Assembly (NCBI GenBank): GCA_964413275.1
Contig: CAYPSO010000187.1
Coordinates: 1 to 5,201, forward strand
Source of the DNA: JAABRE01 sp964413275
Lineage (GTDB): Bacteria; Cyanobacteriota; Cyanobacteriia; Cyanobacteriales; JAABRE01
Direction: 5' to 3'
Length of the DNA: 5,201 bases
How positions within the stretch are numbered: the stretch's first letter is position 1; each line of letters opens with the position of its first letter. The notes under the pieces are model-generated. The model was not told the DNA's origin, ran no database searches, and was given only the letters and a program-made list of their open reading frames with translations. Positions 1 to 5,162 of this stretch are shown piece by piece. A program made the translations under genes and the position numbers.

Positions 1-34
1 GTTTTGCAGGGATGCTTTTTATTTACTAACTATC

Positions 35-55
35 AAATTACATCACAACTTTTTT
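35..55. repeat. Left copy of 21-bp direct repeat (duplicate of the desC 3' end)
   Basis: This is a perfect 21-nt match to 1725-1745, starting aaattacatcac and ending in a T run. Read on the minus strand it encodes KKVVM-stop, but the bases upstream on that strand (from 56 rightwards) have no similarity to desC. It is therefore a short duplicated end and not part of a gene. It probably marks the left boundary of the inserted unit, and 1-34 would then be the original downstream flank of desC. Confidence 0.85.
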
Positions 56-109
56 GTTTATTATTATGTATCAAAATGCTCTGCTAGATAAAAAAACAAT
101 AGGATATAA

Positions 110-1087
110 ATGAGAAAATTTGAATTTATAGATCTATTTGCTGGTATCGGTGGTATTCGCCTTGGTTTTGAGTCTCACGGTGGTAAATGTGTTTTTTCCT
201 CAGAATGGGATACTATTGCTCAAGATACATATGAAGCAAATTTTGGCGAAAGGCCTCAAGGAGACATTACTCAAATAACTCCTAAGAAAATTCCCGATCA
301 TGATATATTACTAGGAGGTTTTCCTTGCCAAGCGTTTAGTATATGTGGAGATCGAAAAGGTTTTTCCGATACTAGAGGAACATTATTTTTTAATATTCAA
401 GAAATACTTAGAATAAAAAAACCCTATGCATTTTTGTTAGAAAATGTTAAAAACCTGAAATCTCACGATAAAGGTAGAACTTTTACTGCAATAATAGAGC
501 ATTTGGAAAATCTGGGATATTTTGTACATCATACAATTTTAAATTCACTTGATTTTGGGATTCCTCAAAAAAGAGAACGAACAATTATAGTTGGATTTAG
601 AGAAAATATTGAATTTTCATTTCCCAAGCCTTTAGGTATAAAACCAAACCTTGCAGATATACTAGAAAATGACGAAAAAATTGATCCCAAATACTTCGTT
701 TCAGAAAAAATTAGAAACAAGAGAATGGAGAAGGTAAAACCTAATTATCCAATTCCTTCCATATGGCATGAAAATAAAAGTGGTAATATATCTGCCCTTG
801 AGTATTCATGTGCATTAAGGGCAGGAGCTTCATATAATTATCTTTTAGTCAATGGAATTAGAAGACCAACACCTAGGGAACTACTCAGGCTACAAGGTTT
901 TCCAGATACATTTAAGATTGTAGTACCATATACACAAATTAGAAAACAAGCTGGTAATAGTGTTACTGTGCCAGTCATAAAAGCTGTGGCTGGTGAAATG
1001 CTTAAAAGTATGAACAATAAGAAAAATATCATTGCACCATTTAAACAATCAGAAATATCGGATCAATTAAAATGTCAAGTGATTTAG
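110..1087 (+). CDS. Cytosine-5 DNA methyltransferase, M.HhaI-like, type II
   Basis: This enzyme transfers a methyl group from S-adenosylmethionine to C5 of a cytosine in a specific DNA site. All main m5C motifs are present in order: motif I DLFAGIGG (8-15), motif IV GFPCQ with catalytic Cys73, motif VI ENV (111-113), motif VIII QKRER (153-157), a target-recognition region at about 190-250, motif IX RPTPRELLRLQGFP (252-265) and motif X GNSV (282-285). Its 325 residues match the family's usual size. The N-terminal half closely resembles M.HhaI as I recall it (for example IPDHDIL and GFPCQAFSI). The start is supported by AGGA at 101-104, 5 nt before the ATG. The tail overlaps the endonuclease gene by 16 nt, so the two were probably translated together. 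The gene looks intact, and with a defective partner endonuclease it is probably a solitary methylase. The recognition site is not readable; a GCGC-containing site is a guess from the relatives. Confidence 0.95.
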   Translation: MRKFEFIDLFAGIGGIRLGFESHGGKCVFSSEWDTIAQDTYEANFGERPQGDITQITPKKIPDHDILLGGFPCQAFSICGDRKGFSDTRGTLFFNIQEILRIKKPYAFLLENVKNLKSHDKGRTFTAIIEHLENLGYFVHHTILNSLDFGIPQKRERTIIVGFRENIEFSFPKPLGIKPNLADILENDEKIDPKYFVSEKIRNKRMEKVKPNYPIPSIWHENKSGNISALEYSCALRAGASYNYLLVNGIRRPTPRELLRLQGFPDTFKIVVPYTQIRKQAGNSVTVPVIKAVAGEMLKSMNNKKNIIAPFKQSEISDQLKCQVI

Positions 1088-1635
1088 AAAAAGCAAAAAA
1101 AGCACTTGACAATATAATCAAAAAATCAAGAGTTCATTTCTATAAACCTATTCAAATAGCAGAAATTCTATTTAGAAATAGAAATCACCCTGAGTTAAAT
1201 ATAAATTTGGAAGATTTAGAAACGTATAGAAATCAGTCCAAAAAATGGCGTGATCTTATCTGTATGCAGTTTTTGGGTCGAGTTAGTACATCCAGTGCAA
1301 GATTCCAAGATAATTTATTTGAAGAAAATGCAATACCACCACAAACCTTACAAATCTTAGGAGAGCAAAATAAAAAGTTTAATGGAATTGTTGAAGCATA
1401 TATTTATGATGCATTTGAAAAAAAACACTTACAACTTGAAAATTCGCTAAATTATTGCTTAAAAAGCACAAAGGATATTTTTGATCTAAAAGTATTTTTA
1501 GAACAGTTTTGGCAACAACCTGGTCTAAAACGAAGTCTCGACAAAATATTTGAAATTAGTGATGATTTTCAGGATTTTAAAAAAATAAGAGGTTATGATA
1601 AATTGAAAAATGACTATTGGGATATAAACACATAA
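1072..1635 (+). CDS. HaeII-family restriction endonuclease, internally deleted remnant
   Basis: This 187-residue product resembles the N-terminal part of HaeII-type endonucleases (cutting at RGCGCY) as I remember the family: KKSRVHFYKPIQIAEILFR (17-35), ETYRNQSKKWRD (50-61), STSSARFQDNLFEENAIPP (72-90) and PGLKRSLDKIFEI (150-162). Family members are roughly 350 residues long. Here the sequence passes directly from FEI into SDDFQDFKKIRGYDKLKNDYW, which looks like the family's extreme C-terminus. About 165 central residues, where I would place the nuclease core, seem to be missing without any loss of frame. No remainder is found before desC, as only about 90 bases intervene. The start at 1072 lies inside the methyltransferase tail (16-nt overlap) with no clear ribosome site, implying translational coupling. 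It is probably inactive as a nuclease. A naturally short relative or a retained DNA-binding fragment is possible. Confidence 0.72.
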   Translation: MSSDLEKAKKALDNIIKKSRVHFYKPIQIAEILFRNRNHPELNINLEDLETYRNQSKKWRDLICMQFLGRVSTSSARFQDNLFEENAIPPQTLQILGEQNKKFNGIVEAYIYDAFEKKHLQLENSLNYCLKSTKDIFDLKVFLEQFWQQPGLKRSLDKIFEISDDFQDFKKIRGYDKLKNDYWDINT

Positions 1636-1664
1636 CAAAAAACTCATCTTATTCTCTTATAAAC

Positions 1665-1696
1665 TAATGTAGAGACATTGTAATATCTCTACATTA
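1665..1696. terminator. 11-bp perfect stem-loop between convergent endonuclease remnant and desC
   Basis: Arms 1665-1675 (TAATGTAGAGA) and 1686-1696 are perfect complements around a 10-nt loop. The hairpin lies 30 nt after the endonuclease stop and 32 nt beyond the desC stop, where two convergent genes meet, so it may end transcription from both sides. No strong T tract follows on either strand and the stem is A+T-rich, so intrinsic termination would be weak. It lies inside the repeat-bounded unit and so came with it, if the insertion reading is right. Confidence 0.5.
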
Positions 1697-1724
1697 ATAA
1701 TTTGAGATTCAGAAAAGTTCTCTA

Positions 1725-1745
1725 AAATTACATCACAACTTTTTT
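1725..1745. repeat. Right copy of 21-bp direct repeat, within the desC 3' end
   Basis: Identical to 35-55. On the minus strand it covers codons 273-277 of desC (KKVVM), the TAA stop and 3 nt past it. Identity stops on both sides (a versus c on the left, a versus g on the right), so the shared block is exactly 21 bp. Confidence 0.85.
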
Positions 1746-2561
1746 AGCTAATCCTAATTTTTGTAAGATTGAAATCGACCACCAAGTAACATCTATTTCC
1801 CACCAACGTTGTCCTGCTTTAGCTACATTAGGTCGAGCATGGTGGTTGTTATGCCATCCTTCGCCATAGGTTAAAAGAGCCGCCCACCAAAGATTACGAG
1901 AGCCATCATCTACTACGAAATTTCTATATCCTGTTAAATGGGTTGCAGAGTTAATTAACCAAGTGCTATGCCATAATAACACTGCTCTAAGAAACATTCC
2001 ATAGATAACAAAAGACCAACCGCCTAGAGCGTATAAAACCAATCCCAAGGGAATTTGTAGTAATAAAAAGTTACGATCTAACCAACGATAATAAGCTTTT
2101 CGAGCTAAATCAGGAGCAGACTTTTTATAGGATTCATAGCCAAAAAATGGTTTTCTGGGATAAAGCAGCCAACCCATGTGACTCCACCAAAATCCACGCC
2201 TTGCCGAATATGGATCTTTTTCTTCATCTTCAGTATAGGCATGATGTAAACGGTGTCCTGCCACCCAGAAAATTGGCCCGCCTTGAAGTGCTAATGCTCC
2301 GATGGTTGCGATAATATATTCCAACCATTGAGGAACTTGAAAACTACGATGAGTTAACAGACGATGATACCCTAAACAAATACCAATACTACCTAAAAGC
2401 CAATGGAGAAAGATAGCTACTCCTAAAGCTGACCAAGAAAAAAACCAAGGAGATAATAGGGCTATGGCATGAACTATGGTAAAAAAGCCTACACTAACCC
2501 ATGAAATACTAAGTTTTGGATTTTCAGGCTTTGGATTTTCTTTAATTAATACTTGAGTCAT
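1728..2561 (-). CDS. desC: Acyl-lipid delta-9 desaturase (fatty acid desaturase family 1)
   Basis: DesC is a membrane di-iron enzyme that puts the first double bond at carbon 9 of acyl chains in membrane glycerolipids, using ferredoxin as electron donor in cyanobacteria. The three histidine boxes are clear: HRLLTH (66-71), HRLHH (103-107) and HNNHH (237-241). Hydrophobic spans lie at about 24-40, 43-63, 82-100 and 164-196, as expected for the family. The 277-residue length is normal. The start is supported by AAGGA (complement of 2571-2575), 9 nt before the ATG. The gene is divergent from the TetR-type regulator across about 160 bp with operator-like repeats, suggesting direct control by it. 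The last five codons are duplicated at 35-55, which marks an insertion just past the gene; the reading frame itself is intact. Confidence 0.95.
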   Translation of the reverse strand: MTQVLIKENPKPENPKLSISWVSVGFFTIVHAIALLSPWFFSWSALGVAIFLHWLLGSIGICLGYHRLLTHRSFQVPQWLEYIIATIGALALQGGPIFWVAGHRLHHAYTEDEEKDPYSARRGFWWSHMGWLLYPRKPFFGYESYKKSAPDLARKAYYRWLDRNFLLLQIPLGLVLYALGGWSFVIYGMFLRAVLLWHSTWLINSATHLTGYRNFVVDDGSRNLWWAALLTYGEGWHNNHHARPNVAKAGQRWWEIDVTWWSISILQKLGLAKKVVM

Positions 2562-2595
2562 TAATTGTGTTCCTTAAAAATATTAAAGTTTTACT

Positions 2596-2605
2596 GTGCC
2601 ACTTG
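2596..2605 (-). promoter_or_regulatory. Partial third copy of the operator-like repeat, desC side
   Basis: The minus strand reads CAAGTGGCAC here, matching 9 of 10 bases of CAAGTGGTAC in the two perfect repeats at 2648 and 2695 but in inverted orientation. The second half of the dyad (ACTT) is not conserved. The site lies 35-44 nt upstream of the desC ATG, where a repressor could interfere with desC transcription. The match is short and could be chance. Confidence 0.35.
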
Positions 2606-2632
2606 ATTGATTAATTTTTTTCATAAGTTAGC

Positions 2633-2638
2633 TATAAT
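2633..2638 (+). promoter_or_regulatory. -10 element of the TetR-type regulator gene
   Basis: A perfect TATAAT. Upstream options are weak: TTAATT (2611-2616) with a 16-bp spacer, or TTGATT (2607-2612) with a long 20-bp spacer. Transcription would begin near 2645, just ahead of the first operator-like repeat. On the minus strand the same bases give TATTAT (2634-2639), so the element could also serve desC. Confidence 0.55.
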
Positions 2639-2647
2639 AAAAAGAGA

Positions 2648-2667
2648 TGCAAGTGGTACTTACATTT
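2648..2667 (+). repeat. Operator-like 20-bp direct repeat, copy 1
   Basis: Identical over 20 nt to 2695-2714, with start points 47 bp apart. Each copy has the dyad AAGT-GGT-ACTT (here 2651-2661), the kind of short inverted repeat that a TetR dimer binds. It sits right at the predicted transcription start of the regulator gene, as expected for autorepression. Confidence 0.6.
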
Positions 2668-2694
2668 ATCAGTCTAACAGGTTATTTTAAAAAC

Positions 2695-2714
2695 TGCAAG
2701 TGGTACTTACATTT
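2695..2714 (+). repeat. Operator-like 20-bp direct repeat, copy 2
   Basis: Second perfect copy, with its dyad at 2698-2708, ending 7 nt before the chosen start codon of the regulator. Two identical copies in the 5' leader, and not in a coding region, fit binding sites better than a gene duplication. The upstream ATG at 2647 would place both copies in coding sequence in different frames, which argues against that start. Confidence 0.6.
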
Positions 2715-2721
2715 TTTCTTT

Positions 2722-3942
2722 ATGGGCATTAAAAAAAAGTCAACCAAAACCCGTCTGATAGAGGCTGCACTGGATTTATTTATCGAACGAGGCGTAACTG
2801 AAACCACCACAAAAGCTGTGGCCGAAAAAGCCGAAGTGAATGAAGTAACTTTATTTCGTCATTTCGGTAATAAAAATGGTTTGCTCTTAGCTGCCATTTC
2901 AGATGAGGCGGTATTTCCTCACCTGGGTAGAATATGGCTGGAAAACATGGAATTAGAAGCCAGTTTTGCCCAGACGTTAGAAGATTATAGTCGCATTAGT
3001 TTAGAAAATCTCCATCGCCTAGAAAAATTTGTTCATTCCGTCATTGGCGAAGTCACTCAATATCCGCCGGAAAATCGTCTTGCTTTAGCCCAAGGATTAA
3101 TACAAACCAATAGATATGTTGCCCGATATTTTGCCAAGGCAATGACAAAAGCAGAATTACAGAGTCATTTTTCTCCAGAAACCTTAGCTAGTTTACTGCA
3201 CGCACTTATGTTAGGCTATTTTATCATTCAATCAATGGGCTCTGGAGATGTTCTTTGGGCAGGAGAAGAAGATTTTTTAACCAATTTAAACATTTTATTT
3301 TTACAGGGGGCGGTGAAGTCTTCTTCTGTAACTTCAGAATATCCTTTAAGGGAGGAGAAAATTAATGTTATTGCTGATTTTCCCTTTTATTTAGTACATT
3401 CTATTCTTCAGCGAGGTAAAAAATTAGGACGACAAGAGTATGCTTTAGCTTATGTTTTATTTGCTGCGGGTTTATCAGGGCAGGAAATTCTTAATTTAGA
3501 GCGATCGCATTTTATCAGCGAACCTCAACAAAATTTGTTACAAATTAATTGGGGAGCAGTGCGACAAGTACCTCTCAATCAATGGATTATGGGTAAACGC
3601 TATGGCTCTGCGAATAATAATCCTCTCACTCAATGGCTTAAAAGTCGCAAAGACGAAGAATTTGCTTTATTTATTAATGAAAAAAAACAGCCCTTATCTG
3701 AGAAAGAATTAGAGATAATGTGGCGCAATTTAACAGAAGAATTAGTTACTCCCCAAGGAGAAGCTCCGACTCTCGAACAAACAAGACAAACTTGGTGTGT
3801 AGAAATGTTGATGAAGGGAATGGAGTTAAATAATTTGAGTATTTTAAGCGGAATGAGTATTGAAGAATTACAACCCTTTGCCCAAAGAGCCAAGGAAAAA
3901 TCTGCGATCGAACAAGCTAATCTTCTCGATCGCCAAACATGA
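2722..3942 (+). CDS. TetR-type regulator with degenerate tyrosine-recombinase-like C-terminal domain
   Basis: A DNA-binding regulator of 406 residues, about twice the normal TetR length. Residues 8-56 form the TetR helix-turn-helix (ALDLFIERGV, then NEVTLFRHFGNK as recognition helix). Residues 60-200 are a helical ligand/dimer domain. Residues 235-395 follow the order of a tyrosine recombinase: LFAAGLSGQEILNLE (247-260) resembles XerC/D box I, LLQINWGAVRQVPL (272-285) the beta-hairpin, PTLEQTRQTW (349-358) the HxxR box, and LSGMSIEELQPF (375-386) the GH...Y end. Only the second Arg (355) survives; the first Arg is Ser252, HxxR His is Glu352, GH His is Met378 and the Tyr region has Phe386. So it is non-catalytic. 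I chose ATG 2722 over 2647 because TetR homology begins here and the earlier ATG lies 9 nt after the -10 and translates the repeats. No ribosome site is visible. Divergent desC is the probable target. Confidence 0.8.
   Translation: MGIKKKSTKTRLIEAALDLFIERGVTETTTKAVAEKAEVNEVTLFRHFGNKNGLLLAAISDEAVFPHLGRIWLENMELEASFAQTLEDYSRISLENLHRLEKFVHSVIGEVTQYPPENRLALAQGLIQTNRYVARYFAKAMTKAELQSHFSPETLASLLHALMLGYFIIQSMGSGDVLWAGEEDFLTNLNILFLQGAVKSSSVTSEYPLREEKINVIADFPFYLVHSILQRGKKLGRQEYALAYVLFAAGLSGQEILNLERSHFISEPQQNLLQINWGAVRQVPLNQWIMGKRYGSANNNPLTQWLKSRKDEEFALFINEKKQPLSEKELEIMWRNLTEELVTPQGEAPTLEQTRQTWCVEMLMKGMELNNLSILSGMSIEELQPFAQRAKEKSAIEQANLLDRQT
3501..3508. repeat. HIP1 octamer GCGATCGC
   Basis: A perfect palindromic HIP1 site inside the regulator gene (recombinase-like part). 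HIP1 is strongly over-represented in many cyanobacterial genomes, so it supports the host assignment. None occurs in the restriction-modification unit. Confidence 0.8.
3904..3933. repeat. Inverted repeat of two HIP1-like sites at the regulator's 3' end
   Basis: GCGATCGA (3904-3911) and TCGATCGC (3926-3933) are perfect inverse complements, 14 nt apart, ending 6 nt before the stop codon. Each differs from HIP1 by one base. RNA could form an 8-bp G+C-containing stem, but no T tract follows, so termination is doubtful. Confidence 0.5.
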
Positions 3943-4030
3943 ATTAGAATTAAATTTAAGCTTAATAAAATCTAAAATTAAACTCAATTTTTTAGACAGA
4001 TGACACTCTCTAAAGTGTCCTCTCACCTAA

Positions 4031-4058
4031 TTGGAAAAATTATTTATTTTGTTATAAT
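4031..4058 (+). promoter_or_regulatory. Sigma70-type promoter for the beta-barrel gene
   Basis: TTGGAA (4031-4036, four of six matches to consensus) and a perfect TATAAT (4053-4058) are separated by 16 bp. Transcription would start near 4065, giving an unusually long leader before the ATG at 4290. Confidence 0.6.
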
Positions 4059-4153
4059 ATATGTGTAGAGAAAAGACATATTAATTAAAGCTTTGAGAAA
4101 AAAAGCTAACCAATATGAACACATAATAACTTTATTGTTAAGACCTGTAAATG

Positions 4154-4204
4154 TCCGTTTATTAGTGGAAAGTTAATCAACGGATGATCGGTACATAAAT
4201 CATC
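4154..4204 (+). promoter_or_regulatory. Two mutually exclusive hairpins in the mRNA leader
   Basis: Hairpin A pairs TCCGTT (4154-4159) with AACGGA (4179-4184), then after a 1x1 mismatch ATTA (4161-4164) with TAAT (4174-4177). Hairpin B pairs GATGAT (4183-4188) with ATCATC (4199-4204) and shares two bases with A. The same ATCATC can instead pair with GATGAT at 4283-4288, just ahead of the start codon. This could allow structural control of translation. It matches no riboswitch class I recognise. Confidence 0.35.
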
Positions 4205-4274
4205 TCAGTTTAATTGTTTTGTTATTAAGTGTATTTCGCCACAAATGCCTTTCAAGATAATTAATCAGAAAATC

Positions 4275-4281
4275 AAAGGAG
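4275..4281 (+). promoter_or_regulatory. Ribosome binding site AAAGGAG deciding the start at 4290
   Basis: Strong Shine-Dalgarno match with 8 nt to ATG 4290. It lies only 2 nt before the in-frame ATG 4284 and downstream of the in-frame ATG 4245, so 4290 is the likely start. Confidence 0.75.
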
Positions 4282-4289
4282 TGATGATC

Positions 4290-4838
4290 ATGAAATTAAT
4301 CTCTAAAATTATTACAGATATTGGTCTTGCCACATTAGCTGTTATTTTGTTTTCTAATACAGCTTTGGCTCAAGAAAAACCAGTAGGTTTGTCAGTAGAA
4401 TCCACTCAAGTTAACCAAACAGAAAACTTGGTTAGCCAAAATTATTATAGTCCTCCAGCCAACAAAGAAAACTATATTGGTGCAAGTGTATTAATAGGCG
4501 AACAAGGAGACTATTTTGATTTTGCAGTAATTAGCAAAGTTAAACTATTTAATCTTAGTTCTTGGGGTAGTGTTTCTGCTAGACCTTCAGTTACTTTTAT
4601 CGATGGAGATGTTGGTTTCAGAGTTCCTGCTACTCTTGATTGGCTTAAACTTGATAAATTCGTACCATTCGCTGGTGCAGGAGCAGCAATTGATTCCGAT
4701 GGAGATGCTGATTTAATGCTTACAGGAGGTACTGATTATAAATTAAGTCGTGATTGGACTTTAAATGGAACTGCAAATCTACTTTTCCTTGGTGATACAA
4801 CATTAGATGTTACCCTTGGAATCGGTTATAACTTCTAG
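4290..4838 (+). CDS. Secreted outer-membrane beta-barrel protein, function unknown
   Basis: A 182-residue exported protein. A signal peptide spans 1-27: basic MKLISK, hydrophobic core at 11-22, and ALA before a predicted cut ahead of Gln28. After a polar Asn/Gln/Ser-rich linker (about 30-60), the rest alternates polar and hydrophobic residues in about eight strands: NYIGASVLI (61-69), DFAVISKVKLF (77-87), VSARPSVTFI (95-104), VGFRVPATLDW (108-118), FVPFAGAGAAI (124-134), DLMLTGGTDYKL (141-152), WTLNGTANLLF (156-166) and LDVTLGIGYNF (172-182). A C-terminal Phe is the usual outer-membrane insertion signal. Similar small OmpA/OmpW-like eight-strand proteins are common and uncharacterised in cyanobacteria. 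It is alone in its transcript, with its own promoter and a stem-loop behind it. The 4245 start was rejected because it would put 15 residues, including KINQK-type charged sequence, before the signal peptide. Confidence 0.8.
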   Translation: MKLISKIITDIGLATLAVILFSNTALAQEKPVGLSVESTQVNQTENLVSQNYYSPPANKENYIGASVLIGEQGDYFDFAVISKVKLFNLSSWGSVSARPSVTFIDGDVGFRVPATLDWLKLDKFVPFAGAGAAIDSDGDADLMLTGGTDYKLSRDWTLNGTANLLFLGDTTLDVTLGIGYNF

Positions 4839-4845
4839 ATTACAA

Positions 4846-4888
4846 ATTTAGCTTTCATAGTTTAATTTATTAACAATGAAAGCTAAAT
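4846..4888. terminator. 13-bp perfect stem-loop after the beta-barrel gene
   Basis: Arms 4846-4858 (ATTTAGCTTTCAT) and 4876-4888 are perfect complements around a 17-nt loop, 7 nt after the stop codon. The sequence that follows is A+T-rich without a clean T run. It probably ends or protects the beta-barrel mRNA. Confidence 0.6.
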
Positions 4889-4998
4889 AATTCATTAATT
4901 AAGCATTAATATTAATATAGTTTTCAAATCAGCTAAATTTTCTTTAAAATAAATAAAATAGTTTAGTCTTGAAGAGTATTTATGAACTAAAATTAAAT

Positions 4999-5004
4999 TA
5001 TAAT
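4999..5004 (+). promoter_or_regulatory. -10 element ahead of the small acidic reading frame
   Basis: A perfect TATAAT, 28 nt before the ATG at 5033, but in very A+T-rich DNA where chance matches are likely. No good -35 lies at normal spacing; TTGAAG at 4969-4974 is 24 bp away. Confidence 0.3.
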
Positions 5005-5032
5005 AAATTTTGAATAAATAAGGATTAAAATC

Positions 5033-5141
5033 ATGTCTGAAATCTGCCTCTGAAGAAGACGAAAAACAACTTACTTCAGCTTCCACAGAATCAAATTCAA
5101 CGATTTCCGAGTCTGAAACAGATTCGGAAACTATTCAATAA
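5033..5141 (+). pseudogene. Small acidic Ser/Glu-rich reading frame, one base out of frame with its ATG
   Basis: AGGA (5021-5024) lies 8 nt before ATG 5033, a normal translation start, but that frame reads only MSEICL then TGA. The +1 frame is open from 5022 to the stop at 5139-5141 and encodes SASEEDEKQL (5043-5072), then a Ser/Thr/Glu-rich tail ending SETDSETIQ, typical of a soluble acidic peptide. Removing one A from the run at 5040-5042 joins them as a 35-residue protein starting MSESASEEDE. This could be a recent frameshift, a sequencing error, initiation at CTG 5037, or a +1 recoding event at CTC-TGA (5048-5053), formally like that of prfB but without its internal Shine-Dalgarno. No family is recognised. 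A terminator-like stem follows at 5163. Confidence 0.4.
5104..5130. repeat. 12-bp inverted repeat with AAA loop inside the acidic reading frame
   Basis: Left arm 5104-5115 and right arm 5119-5130 pair fully in RNA with a single G-U pair (5111/5123) around a three-base AAA loop. It overlaps the codons for ISESETDSET, so it may be partly a by-product of repeated Ser-Glu codons, but the stem is strong. It could act in mRNA stability. Confidence 0.55.
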
Positions 5142-5162
5142 AATGACAGTCTAAATCAAGAT

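Larger units (their letters stand above)
35..1745. mobile_element. Restriction-modification unit bounded by 21-bp direct repeats at the desC 3' end
   Basis: The methyltransferase and endonuclease-remnant genes lie between two identical 21-bp sequences (35-55 and 1725-1745). The right copy is the authentic 3' end of desC: codons for KKVVM, the stop, and 3 nt beyond. The left copy is an orphan duplicate with no desC sequence upstream of it. The enclosed DNA is visibly more A+T-rich than desC. No integrase, transposase or terminal inverted repeat is visible inside, so this is a passively moved cassette rather than a self-mobile element. Insertion with long target duplication has been described for restriction-modification gene complexes, notably in Helicobacter by Kobayashi and colleagues, and fits this layout. 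A site-specific att-like event is the alternative. The repeat is seen; the insertion history is inferred. Confidence 0.5.
3943..4289. other. Non-coding region and leader before the beta-barrel gene
   Basis: About 350 bases without a credible gene. It holds a 6-bp inverted repeat GACACT/AGTGTC (4002-4007 and 4014-4019) with no T tract, the promoter at 4031-4058, and a predicted 5' leader of some 225 nt. The leader has a small hairpin AGCTTT/AAAGCT (4089-4094 and 4102-4107), two overlapping hairpins (4154-4204), and the ribosome site at 4275-4281. A TetR-gene terminator is not obvious. Confidence 0.6.

Noticed and set aside
1..22. GCA-GGGA-TGC followed by TTTTTATTT as a terminator tail
   Set aside because: Only a 3-bp stem is visible; any longer stem would have to lie outside the window.
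838..1032. 64-residue minus-strand open frame
   Set aside because: Antisense to the conserved motifs IX and X of the methyltransferase, with no recognisable product.
2647..2721. Upstream in-frame ATG adding 25 residues to the TetR-type regulator
   Set aside because: The ATG is only 9 nt past the TATAAT, the added sequence is unlike TetR N-termini, and it would translate two identical DNA repeats in different frames. ATG 2722 fits the family.
3630..3893. 87-residue minus-strand open frame
   Set aside because: Antisense to the recombinase-like part of the regulator, with no start signal or family likeness.
2722..3942. The recombinase-like domain as the enzyme that moved the restriction-modification unit
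   Set aside because: It lacks nearly all catalytic residues and lies outside the repeat-bounded unit on the far side of desC; its proximity is probably coincidence.
4002..4019. GACACT/AGTGTC hairpin as terminator of the regulator gene
   Set aside because: Six base pairs only, 60 nt past the stop and with no T tract on either strand. Kept only as an inverted repeat within the non-coding region.
4895..5086. 63-residue minus-strand open frame
   Set aside because: Low-complexity product from A+T-rich DNA, partly antisense to the acidic reading frame, and no ribosome site seen.
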